The position numbers were made by a program, and so were the translations under genes. Below, one piece after another: positions 12,783-23,434 of a DNA stretch of 64,000 nucleotides. This stretch comes from Miscanthus floridulus. Its lineage: Eukaryota > Streptophyta > Magnoliopsida > Poales > Poaceae. Each line of letters opens with the position of its first letter. The stretch's first letter is position 1. Below the pieces are notes generated by a model, which was not told the DNA's origin, ran no database searches, and saw only the letters and a program-made list of their open reading frames with translations. The stretch lies in the NCBI RefSeq assembly GCF_019320115.1, contig NC_089583.1, positions 83,903,928 through 83,967,927 on the forward strand, given 5' to 3'.

Positions 12783-15700
12783 TGTAACACCCCTGGTGTT
12801 ACGAGCTTGCTTAGCACCGAGATTTAGGTCCGAGAAGGATTAGCCTAATAAATTTTTGGGTTTTAAAAATTTATAACGCACGTGAGGCAAAAAACAATTT
12901 CTAGGAACAAGGATCAAATATAACTTGTATTTGGTACTTAAATAAAAATTGAAGTACAAGTTTAGCAAATGGAAATGCGATTTTAACTTTTAGAAAATAG
13001 ATATTGTTAGCTAGTGTTTTGGGAGCTCAAAAACAAATTTGACGTTAAGATAAGATCTTTTCGTTAAGTCGGCAAACACTTGAACTATTGTTAAAATACT
13101 ATTTTGGCGAATTATATTGAGCAAAATAGTTAAATGGTGCATTTTGCTCCTACGGGTTAGTATAAGGTATCGACTATTGCATGAAGTATTTGTTGGTTGA
13201 AGTTAACCAGGTTTAGATCTATTAAAAATTACGACAAAAGAGTTAATGGGTACTTAGCCTCAATTGAAATCCTTAACTTTCCTAAGTATGGAAAAGTAGT
13301 AAGACAATGCTATCTTGACATTTAAATTCTAGCTAAAATGTTTAAACACTTGTTGCATGTTTTGGTATTGTTGATTACATCAAAGTGAGTGCTTGAGCAT
13401 GGCATAGGTCGAAATTATGTTGGATGTCACATTGTCCGCTCAAAAATTGCCCTAACTTCACTAGAACGCGTTGTGAACCTTGATTCGGTGCTCGGTTCGC
13501 GAACTGGTGTTCAGCGCGATGAGCTCCTACTGGCACCTCTCTATCTCCCTCGATGCTCACTCTCTGGCCATGCTTGTTGCTCGAACGAGAAGCACTTAGT
13601 GGCTACTAGAATCTTGAACTCTTGTTTTTATCTCAACTAGGCTCTAAGCGGTTGGTTTTGACGCTTTAAAATTCATGCTTCGCACGTGGTTCGGCCGTTC
13701 GGGCCCAAGGATGCGGTCACCACATCCAATGTCGCACCATCATGAGCTACCTGCACTGCTACCCGCCGCTGCTACCACGCACTGCACCACGTGTTGGTTG
13801 GCGTACTCTATGGCTGTGGCCGCTATCCCGCTGACCGCTGGGCCAGGCGTGGCCGCAGCCGTACTCCGTTGTGCGCGGGACACTGCCGACGTGGCACTGT
13901 CCAAGTGCACCTATAGGGCTATGTCTTGTCCTCTTGTTATTTTGGTTACTTCAGTGCTCGCCCTCAGCCACACAACCCACCTACCGAACCCGAGCTCGAC
14001 GTCATATGTAGTTATTACATCGCGACACCATGCTGCTACGTGCGCGTGGCTGCACACGGGCCTACCTCTTGGCTCTGTCTAGCGCTAACCGATGCGTTGC
14101 CTATCCTTTGCTCGAGCGGTCATATCCCCATGCTGACATGTCTCGTCGGGTTGTGGCCAAGCCATCTCTGTCGAGGCCGCTTCCTGTAATGTGATGGTAG
14201 CAGTGCACTGCTCTCCCTCTTCCTTTCTTAATCACCAGTCCGAGGCTTCCCAGTCCAATTCCTCGCACCGGTGGGTAGCTTAGCAAGTGAGCTAGGTGTC
14301 GCATTCTCATCGAGCCTAACCGTGGTCTATCAATGATCAATTTCGGTTTCTCCTCACCGTCGGTCATGTGTGCCGTCGTGACTAGAGGGTTGGGGGTAAG
14401 GTAGGTAGGAGTGGTAGCAGTTCAATTGCTCATAACCCTAAGCTTGCCTTGACTCCCTCTATCCGGTGCTCGCACTATTTTGGCTAGGTTGCTCATCGTC
14501 GATAGGGGTGACACGACGGTGTCCATCGTAGAGCGTCATCGCCTCGCTCGGTTACACATGGCTAGACCATCGCATCGCTCCCTTGCTTCAACCGTTAGTA
14601 CGGCGTACACCACGGTGAGCCACTAATGCTTATCCGTGGCTTGTACTCTGCCAAGCATACGTAGGTTCATCGACACAGTCGTGCCGCCACCGTGGATAGC
14701 CACTCGCCGTTGTAGCCACGATAGTGCGCCTCCGAGTCCATAACCACCACCCATCCTTGTGAGTTTAGTTGTAGATGGTGGTCGGCCCCTTAATGCCATC
14801 ATAGCGAGCCTAGTTTGCCTAGCGTAACCACCATTACCGCTGGTGTGTCGCACCACCGTGCGTGGGTACGCCGAGGACCGCCCTGTTGCAAAGGCAACAC
14901 ATTTTAGGGTCTTTAATGCAAAGCGTGAGTCTATAGTAATAATGTTCCATTGCTCCGCGTGATTATTCAAAAACTCGAGCCCTCTTTTGCAAAACGCGAG
15001 CGCGCGCGACCCCGGCCTTGGGCCGGGCTGGGCCACCACGATGCGGGCACAACTGCGCCGCGCTGGGCTACCGGGCTGAATGGTCGCCACCGGCCCTTTT
15101 CCTTTTCTATGCATTTTCTAATTTAGTTTCTAAGGTAAACTTATAAATTTAGTATAAAATTGTGTAGTTAACCAAAAATTGTGAAACTAATTTTATTAGG
15201 TTTCTAAAATCACGATCTATCTGCTGGTATATTTTGTTCACATAGTTTTATAATATTCTTAGGAGTTATATAATTAAATTAAGATACTTAATATTGTCAA
15301 AATATAAACTTGTAGGAATTGTTGTGATAAATTGGTGATAGAGTTGGCTCTGAAACTTTCACAGTAAATTCCTAACATTATTAGGTGTTCATTGTAATTT
15401 TTGTAGCTCCATAATAATTAGTTTGCTAAGGTAACTAAATGAGACCTAGTTCAAAAATATATGTTTAAGCAATAAAATGCCGAAACACCTTGGGATTTTA
15501 AAACTAGAACATTTTCCGGGAAACAACGCCTTACTCAACAATATGGATACGTAGGCTAGTACGTTAGTCATTAAAGTTAGCTCGTTAGCTTGCAGGGCGT
15601 AATCATATTTAGAGTTGTAGTTGCCGTTGATTATTTACATCTCTGTGTTGCATAAACGTATATCATAATAGGAACAACGATGGATCATGGAGTCAACCGA

Positions 15701-15977
15701 GGTAGCGGAAAAGATGGTGCCTTGATGATCGTGTTGCCATGATAAAATGCTAACTTTTGGTTATACCTTACCTAGGCAAGCCCCGGTGCATAACTCTTAT
15801 TATTCTGCACTTTATTTTATGCTTGTGCATTAAGTTTTAAGGAGTTGAATGAAAACCACTTGCATATATATATATATCATTATCCTATGAGTCCTACTAG
15901 TATGTCAGGATCATATAGATTGTTATGCTCTAGGACCTAGTAGAAGTTGAGTTATTACATGTCACTCGCGAGAGATA
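12783..15977 (+). mobile_element. Tekay/Del-like gypsy LTR fragment (forward), truncated
   Basis: It starts with TGTAACACCCC, the usual first bases of this LTR class, inside the reverse LTR fragment. It continues through an AT-rich part, a GC-rich non-coding middle (about 13650-15110) and a late block with AAGATGGTGCCTTGATGATC (about 15707) and GGCAAGCCCCGGTGCATAA. A TA microsatellite lies near 15866-15878. It is cut at 15977, directly before another element begins, and the expected LTR end is not found after the gap. I see no real gene; the open frames at 13675-14367 and 14623-15114 lack domains. Confidence 0.6.
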
Positions 15978-17361
15978 TGTCGGTGTTTCAGACCGGGGGT
16001 CCTCAACCGACCAGTGAATTTGTTCTGCGTGCTCCCGATTCTGGACGGTGATGCAAAGAGACACAAGATTTATACTGGTTCAGGCAATCGGCGTCCTACG
16101 TCCAGTCTGAGAGATCGAACTTGTATTCCTTGCACCGAAGTGCTCGTAGTAGGGGGTTACAAGCTAAGGGAGAGAGGGAACTAGTCCCAGGTCTCGGCAG
16201 GGTGTCGTGCGGGCCGTCTGAGACGTTGCTCTCAAGCGACTGGAATGTGTGCGCGTGTGTGTGTTATCCAGTGTTCTCTCCCCCCCTAAGTGGCCTAAGT
16301 CTTCTCCTTTTATAGTTGAAGGGAGGACAAGGATAGTACATGTATTACTATGCGGCGTCATGCCAACAGGGGCGGCAGGTTCCTGTGGTGGCGTGGCGGC
16401 ATGTCCGAATCCTGTGGCCTATTACTGTGGTGGCGTGGTCGTCGGAGAGGTCCGTCCTTGGAGTACTGGGGCGGCGTGGCCGTCCCATCATATCCTATGC
16501 GTCGTGGGAGCCCCGGGAATGCCTCGAAGTGGACGAGGCAGCGAACGTGCAAGCCACTGTGGACGAACTGTACGCGGTGCCGAGACTTGGTCGGTGCCGA
16601 GGCTTGCACTGCGGTGGGGGGGTCTTAGCAGGTAGGAACCCCAAGATCGCCGAGGCCCTAGTGTATAGTGCCGAGGCCTTGAGCGGGCGGCTGATCATGG
16701 GCACAGCGTTAGGACACAGTGGCCGGTAATCCCCGTCGTACCCTGTCCCAGCCGGTATGGCGCTGATCGTGGACACAGTGGTAGGACACAGTGGCCGGTA
16801 ATCCCCACCATGCCCTGTCCCGGCCGGTATGGCGCTGATGCAACCTCGGGTCACGTCGGCCATTCTGTGGCGTTGAGCCACCGTCCGGCTGAGATTGCGG
16901 GAGTGGTTGAAGCATTAATGAGACATGATACGCTGTCGGGAGGGTCGGCCGAGGCGGGGGGCGACGGACCGCAGACGAGCCGGCCTCGAGCGATATGAAG
17001 AATGAGGCCTCGCCCAAGATGGAGATCAGGCTCCTTGTCGAGGCCTCGTGCGAGAGGCCTCACGCAATACGGAGAACGCACCTCCTGCCGAGGCCTTCCG
17101 TGGAGAGCCTCGGGCGAGGCGGGGACGACGTTCCCTGCCGAGGCCTTCCCTGGGGAGCCTCGCATGAAGCGGAGTTTACGTCAGGATGCCGAGGCCTCCT
17201 GCTCGAGGCTCGAGGTGAGGAAGGGGAGGACCCAGTGGGCTCGGACGTGGCGGGTGCGGGGCCCATGACTTATCTTCTAGCTTTTATTATTATTTTTAGA
17301 TAGGACTTTAGCGACCCATTTGATGTTTTGCTTGGGGTACCCCATTCTAAGGTACCCGACA
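15978..17361 (-). repeat. LTR of the left Tat element
   Basis: The 1,384-bp LTR starts TGTCGGTGTTTC and ends GGTACCCGACA (TG..CA with TGTCGG/CCGACA inverted ends). A minus-strand TATA box (CTATAAAAGG) lies at 16306-16315. From 16699 to 16845 a 72-bp unit containing ACACAGTGGCCGGTAATCCC is tandemly duplicated. From about 17040 to 17210 a GCCGAGGCCT-rich unit recurs. The left flank is the Tekay-like LTR; a target duplication cannot be checked because the partner LTR lies beyond the gap. Confidence 0.8.
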
Positions 17362-19180
17362 GTAGCCCCCGAGCCTCGGGGGGAGTGCGTGCACTCCCCC
17401 TGAGGTTTTGCCGAGGCTTGGTTCATACCTGCCCCGTAGGAATTGGGGTTTGTATTTTGAGGTTCCGGTGGGTGCGCGCGAGCGCACCCGCCGGGTGTAG
17501 CCCCCGAGTCCCTGGAGGAGTGGAGTTACTCCTCCAGGGGCTTTCTTCATTTTCGTGTCTGAACGAGTAGTTCTTATTGCATTTGCCAAGCCCCCAAGCG
17601 CAAGTTCGGGTTGCAGGGGTCTCGGCGAGGCTGCAGGAAAAAAGCCCTCTAGCCTCCGCATGGAGCGAGAGGTTCATCAGGGGTCCCCTAACTTTGGGTA
17701 TGATCCTCACGCTTCCTTTTGCTCGGAAGGAGGGGTGAAATGTGCTAGGCTACCCTCGATGGGCACGAGTGTGGACACTTCCGGTGAGCTGTTAGCGGGT
17801 AGTTCGAGTGGAGGCCCGAGCCCCGTTCGCTGGGGGACGGCTAGTGGTCTAGAGATGCACTCCAAGAGTACCAGGGGGTTTCTCTAGTGGGTGCCGAGGC
17901 CATTTGCGGGCCTCGGTGGCTCGGTGCCTCCCTACGGTGGGATCCCATTCGGATACTTCCCCGCCGGTCTCGGACACGACTTAGGATGCCCCGAGCGACC
18001 GTTCGCTCGGCCTGGGCCATTCGTAGGCTCACCCCGATGTCATCCCTGACTCTGTTGCCCTAGGGCGGCTATCGAAACCTTTTGGAGGCCTAGCCTTCGA
18101 ACCCCTGGACCGTAACGGGCTCGGTGCCCTTTTATCGTGTTTGTAGCGAAACCTCTAGCGTGGTTTTGGACTGTTTGTCTTTGTCTTAGGTATTCTGGCC
18201 CTTTCATTTGATCTTCACATGTCCTTTTCGTTCGGACGGAGGGTTAGTTTGCCGAGCCCATTCTGGTCTCGGCAAGGTTGCAGGAAGAGCCCCTAGCCTC
18301 TGTGTGAGAGGGCCGTCGGGAGTTCTCTTGACTTTTTATACGCCCCTCGCGTGTGAGGGTTTGTTTGCCGAGGCCCCTTTGGGTGCGAGCCCAGGTCATG
18401 GGGTCTCGGCATATTTGTAGGAGGAGCCCCCTAGCCTCTGAGAAGGCCATCGGGGGTTCCCCTAACTTTTTTATGCGACTGTCGCGCTTCCTTTTTGCTT
18501 GGAAGGTGGGGTGGAATGTGCCTCGCTACCCTCGATGGGCACGAGCGGTGGCACTTCCGGTGAGCTGTTATCGGGTAGTCCGAGTGGAGGCCCGAACCCC
18601 GTTCATTAGGGGACGGCTAGTGGTCTAGAGACACACTCCAAGAGTACTAGAGGATTTCTCTAGTGGGTGCCGAGGCCGTTCGTTGGGCCTCGGTGGCTCG
18701 GTGCCTCCCTACGGTGGGATCCCATTTGGATACTTTCCTGCCGGTCTCGGACACGACTTTGGGCGTCCCAAGCGTTTCGCTTGCTTGGGTATCGGCCCCA
18801 TATAGGCTCGCCCATAGTCGCCCCTGACTATGTTATCCTGGGGCAGCTGTTGAAACCCTTTGGGGTCCAGCCTTCGAACCCCTGGATCATAATAGGCTCA
18901 GAGCCCGGTTCCTTCCTATGAAAGGAACAGGCCACGGGAAATATCTTCCCTATTGTCTCGGCCGCGGGGGGGGCGCGCCTTTTGAGGCGATTTCATGGGG
19001 AGGTGAAACGACGCCTGCTGCCATAGTGGCCGAGCGTGATGTGATGGACGGGACGTAACTGTCCTCGCATTTAATGCGGGAGACGTGGGCGCGTGGGCCA
19101 CCGAAATCGGCTCGTGGTTAACCGCGCCAGACGGGGGAAAACCTCCCTAATTTCATCGCCTATTCGTTTTGCCTCCTCCC
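17362..19180. repeat. PPT-proximal internal region with long direct repeats
   Basis: A block of about 420 bp at 17711-18128 is repeated in the same direction at 18486-18905 (offset about 775). Both copies contain CTACCCTCGATGGGCACGAG, CACTTCCGGTGAGCTGTTA and CCTCGGTGGCTCGGTGCCTC. Between and before them, a shorter unit with GCCGAGG..GTCTCGGC..GCAGGA..AGCCCCTAGCCTC occurs about three times (near 17620, 18265, 18380). The region is non-coding. The position, between LTR and antisense gene, is where Tat-lineage elements typically carry variable tandem repeats. Confidence 0.75.
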
Positions 19181-19190
19181 TGCATAAATA
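19181..19190 (+). promoter_or_regulatory. TATA-like box of the antisense gene
   Basis: TGCATAAATA lies about 200 bp before the first ATG of the plus-strand gene (19382), the same arrangement as the TATA box at 37034 in the complete element. Confidence 0.45.
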
Positions 19191-19381
19191 CCTGAGGAAT
19201 CTCGCCCCTCCTTGTCTTACCTTGCCTGCATTAGCACCGCCTCCGTCGAGCCGTCGCCAGAGCAGTGGGTGCCAGGAAGAAGAAGAGAGAAGAACGAGCC
19301 TAGGGAGAAAGCGAGAAAAAGCGAGAGCGTGGGAGGGAGAGAGAAAAACTCACCGCCGCGCCCGATTCCTCCATCGCACCC

Positions 19382-22300
19382 ATGGCCAGCAATGTCGTCG
19401 TTGTCGAGGCGGACCCTTGGGATCCGTTGGACGTCACCAAGGAGATGCTCTAGTCGCTTGTCGATGGTGGACTCCTCCGCCCGGTGATAGACCCTAGTAG
19501 GCCAGAGTGGATTGCTCCGTACGGCGAGCCGGAGCCGAGGCCCTGTGATGGCTACGTCGTGAGCTTCGTCTCCTTCCACGAGCGTGGCCTCGGCGTCCCG
19601 GTGGACCAGTTCATGCGGGCGCTCCCGCACTACTACGGCGTGGAGCTCCATAATTTTAATCCCAACTCCATCGCTCAGGCGGCTATCTTTGTTGCCGTCT
19701 ACGAGGGATATTTGGGGATCGCTCCCCATTGGGATTTGTGGCTCCACCTGTTTCGGGCGAGGCATACTACCAAGCCAACGGGCATGTCGGGTAAGAGGAA
19801 GGCATCGAGGGCCAGAGGCTGCACTCTCCAAGTGCGTCAGGACCGCCTGCACCTCTACATCCCGACCCAACTCGGGTCCTCCAACCGCCGGTGGTACACG
19901 AGTTGGTTTTACCTCCACAACAATGATGGAGGACTTCCCCCTTATACTGGGCGGATTGTGGGGAGTTGCCCAGAGAAATGGAAGTGGGGCGTCTCGAAGG
20001 TCGACCAGCCCAAGCTGGAGCCGCTCTTGGAGGGGCTAGCAAGGCTGCAAAGCCATGGCCTCACGGTCGCTGTGGTCGTGGCCGCCTTCCACCGCTGGAG
20101 GGTGCTGCCGCTGATGGCTCGGCGGCGGCGGCTATTCGAGATGAGGCCGGGTGAGCCCGTTGAAGGCACCCGGATGTCTTCCTCCGCCCTTTCCAATGAG
20201 GAAATTCTCTACCGGGTGGGGGAGACGGTAGATGCGAAGTTGAGGGGCGGCAACCTGACCCCCTTTGCGATGCGACCGTCGTGGGGGATCCTTTTGCTGG
20301 TAAGTCGAGTGCCGCTGTGGCCTCTGAGCCTCCTCAATCTCCCTTTATCCCTTGTTTCCTTATGCGCGTTTGTCGTTCCTTCAGGGGATGAGGGATGTGC
20401 GCTCCTCCCCGCCGCCCATTCCCGAGGACGTGGGGCAGCGGGCGATCAACCGCGCTCATGCCGACGTGCAGAAGAAGCGAAAGGACGCTAAGGCGGCGAA
20501 GCGCACGAAGCACATCCTTACACGCGAGGCATTGGATAAGCGCCGCCGTCAGCAACGGAAGGATGGTCTCCCATTGGAGGAATCCCCATCAACGTCATTG
20601 TCGACGGAGGCCTTGGACAGGAACGACAAGGGCGAGGGAGGGCGAGGTCCCCTGGACCACCTTCCTAATGTCATGGAGGTGGCGCCCGGGGCATCGACAA
20701 GCAGCCCGGCACCCCCGGGGAAGGGGAGGAGAAGCGAACCCGGGGCCGGCGGTTGCTCGCTCCGGGGCCGAGGCCGATACGCCTGAGGCGTGGGTGTTAG
20801 GCAAACGCGCCGTCAGCCCGGTAGGCTTGATGGCCATGGCAGAGCAGGTGGCGGTGGAGGCAACGCCACCGCCCCCGCAGAGGACCGAAGGGGCGCCGGG
20901 GTCCGCTGAGGACCGACCGGCGCCGATGGATACGAATGCGACGCCACTACCGCCGCCTCCGCCATTGCGGATGAGGTTTGCTGTGGCGAAGCAGGGGCTG
21001 CCCTGTTCTAAGTAAGTGTATTTTTGGTAGGGTCGTAGTGTCTTCCGTTCGCTTTTTTGGTCTCGCGCTGACCCTGTAGGTTAAATTTTCTTTAGTCAGA
21101 AGCGGCCTACGGACGACCTCCCCTTGGTGCCCCTCAAGGCGCTTAAGGCGGGCCCTGGCTCCTCTGCCCACTGGGTGGCGGAGGCACAAGCCGCCATCCA
21201 ACGTGGCGCGGCGTCGGTGAGGGTCGACCCAAAGGAACCGGCCACCCAAGGAGGTGTTGCCGAGGCGGCCCCTACACGGTTGGATGGCCCGTCATGCCCT
21301 TTGTTGCTGAGGCTCCCGGGGCCTCTGAGGCTGAGGCGATGGAGGCCCCGGCGCCTATGACTGCCGAGACCGCAGTGTCCGCGGTCGGCGTTTCTGCGTC
21401 TACCGAGGCCACAATGCTGGAGGCCGGAGCCCCCGAGACCGCCGAGGCCATGATTGCAGAGGCCGGAGCCCCCGAGGTTACCACGACCATCGTGATGGCG
21501 GCGAGGCCATCTGTGTAGGAGGTAGAGATGCAGGCAGCGGAGGCCTCGGCCGTGCCCTTGGCTTAGGGCCCGCCGTTGTTGCGGGAGAGCACCCGGGAGA
21601 TGGAGGTCTATCTGATCTCCTCCGACGATACTTCCCAGGCGTGGGAGGTGGTCGACGTCGAGGAGACTGATGTCGTGGAGCAGTCGGCACTGCTCTTGGG
21701 CGAGGGAAGCTCGGCCCTCGTGCGGGTGTGACCCAAGCCCCGCGGGTGGGATCACCCGCGGGTACTGTGGCGGAGCCAGGATGACCCTAAGGGGGAGCCT
21801 CTGTTCGCCCTCGAGGACATGGCCGAGGGCGGGTGCTGGAGTACCTTCGAGCAGTACCACGAGCTGGCGGAGCGGTCGCTATGGACAGCGCTGTCCGTGG
21901 TGGCCGATGAACTGCCCAGAGTCGCCTAGGTTCGTGTTTTCCTTTCTCGCGTGATGTTGTTCTCTTCTCGGTTTTGTCACAATCGACATCCTCTGCTATG
22001 CCTCCTCAGGAGCTCGAGACCCGGTCCCTTGGGAAGTTGATCTTCCTCTGGTAGGAGAGGGGAATCTAGGACCAGCTTCAGCGGTAGAGGGGCCTTCTTG
22101 CCGATGCTAACGAGCTCCTGTCGGCACGAAGCGCGGAGGTGGAGGACCTCCGCCTTCGCTGTGCCGACGCAAAGGTCGAGGTGGCCACAGCTCAGACGCA
22201 GCTCACCCCCTTGGCGGCGCGGATCAAGGAGCTGGAGGAGGAGCTTACCCGCGCTGTCAGTGATCGGGATGCCTTTAGATCCCAGGCTGAAGAAGCTATG

Positions 22301-22618
22301 GCCTCGGGCAAGGCCCTCGCTAGACAGCTGGGGGCAGAGGAGAGTGCGCACCGGCTGACCAAATGCGCTTTGAACGAGGCCCTTACTTTGGTTGAGGCCT
22401 CGCAAATCGAGGCTGTGATTTTGAGGGGGACGGTCGAGGGTGAGTTCTAGTCCCCTTGTTTCGTTTCCTTCTCCTTATGTTCGCTCCCTAACTTCTTTGT
22501 ATGACGCAGAGCTGGGGAGTGAAGCTTCCAGGGCAGCGGCCGAGACCCGACGTTGGGAGCAGAAGGCCAAGGGTGAGTTCCGTGGGCTTCCGTCCTTAAC
22601 TTGGGTTGTTTTTTCTCT
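19382..22618 (+). pseudogene. Decayed antisense gene of Tat element (gypsy-type Transposase_28-like domain)
   Basis: The gene begins at ATG 19382 and carries an in-frame TAG at 19451-19453. After that the frame is open to the exon end at 20299 (GTAAGT donor), and exon 2 starts at 20385. Residues such as FHERGLGVPVDQFMRALPHYY and NFNPNSIAQAAIFVAVYEGYLG line up with FFKRGFGIPVHPFLQGLCLYY and NLHPNSILLVSTFIHLCEAYGG of the intact gene at 37189, so both are the same family (PF04195-like, by recall). Exon 2 loses frame at about 20680-20770. Later exons (about 21095, 22010-22441, 22511) include stops and a coiled-coil region (IKELEEELTRAVSDRDAF). The 3' end is lost in the N gap. It is not functional as it stands. 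The role of the intact protein is unknown. Confidence 0.75.
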
Positions 22619-22718
22619 NNNNNNNNNNNNNNNNNNNNNNNNNNNNNNNNNNNNNNNNNNNNNNNNNNNNNNNNNNNNNNNNNNNNNNNNNNNNNNNNNN
22701 NNNNNNNNNNNNNNNNNN
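22619..22718. other. Assembly gap, 100 N
   Basis: There are exactly 100 N, the usual placeholder for a gap of unknown size. The sequence on the two sides need not be adjacent in the genome (see findings). Confidence 0.99.
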
Positions 22719-23434
22719 TTCCGGTCCCAGAGCTGAAGGCGGCGCCTACAACTCTATAGAGTGAGGTGCACGCACCTGTAATACCTTTTGGGCTCTACGG
22801 TGCCCGGAAGGGTCTAAAGCATCAGTCCTGTCGTTCCCTGGTAGTTCTTTTCCTGTCAGGGCGCAGGGTATGGTCGTTGGAGCCATGGTTGACCCGAACG
22901 TCTTATCTCATCCTGTACCCATCGTTATGAGGGATAGATATCGATTAGGGCGAGGCTCGTTCTGGGCCGTCGGGTGAGACGGAGGCCAGTCCCTATCTCT
23001 TGGGCGAGACTAACCCTATCCCTCCGGGATCGGGCGAGGCGGAATCTATCCCTTAGCCTTTGGGTGAGACCGAGCCCGCCCTATAGGTGTCGGGCGAGAT
23101 GGAGATTAGCCTTGAGCCTTTGGGGCGAGGCAGGGTTATCCCACAAAGGCGTCGGGTGAGGCTGGCCCCACCCCTCCGGGATCGGGCGAGACGGAACTCA
23201 TCCCTCAGCCCTCGGGCGAGACCGAGCCCGTCCTCAAGGCGTCGGGCGAGACGGAGTTTATCCCTCGGCCCTCGGGCGAGACCGAGCCCGTCCCAAAGGT
23301 GTCGGGCGAGGCGGAACCGAACTCCTGTCATTCGAACAAGGGATGACATGGCGCCCTTATGCGTCCAGAAGTTTTTTACATTTGGTGGTTATCGGTTCCA
23401 TCCCCTGGGGTACCCTGGTATTAGGTCCCCGACA
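22719..23434. mobile_element. Gypsy LTR tail with GGGCGAGAC tandem repeat
   Basis: The end TGGGGTACCCTGGTATTAGG..CCCCGACA resembles the end of the LTR at 17361 in outline but differs clearly, so it belongs to a related but different family or copy. From about 22953 to 23317 there is a tandem array built on TCGGGCGAGAC(C/G)GAG with a composite period of about 60 bp (two half-units of about 30). It is non-coding. Its left limit is the gap. Confidence 0.65.

Larger units (their letters stand above)
15978..22618 (-). mobile_element. Tat-type Ty3/gypsy element, left part up to the gap
   Basis: It is an LTR (15978-17361), followed by a purine tract on the minus strand (CTCGGGGGCTAC directly abutting the LTR TG), long internal repeats and a plus-strand gene with a gypsy-type (Transposase_28-like) domain. 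The polypurine tract and an LTR TATA box on the minus strand show that gag-pol would read right to left and that this is its 3' end. No gag, RT or integrase is present before the N gap, so pol is either lost or hidden in the gap. The layout parallels the complete element at 35133-48207. Confidence 0.75.

Noticed and set aside
13675..15114. GC-rich frames in the Tekay-like LTR
   Set aside because: They lie in the GC-rich middle of a long LTR and show no domain on either strand.
19217..19918. 233-codon minus-strand frame over the left antisense gene
   Set aside because: It is opposite to the domain-bearing frame, has no domain, and is explained by GC-rich codon use.
22953..23317. CRISPR-like spaced repeats
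   Set aside because: The spacers are themselves repeated and the DNA is a plant nuclear LTR; it is a minisatellite.
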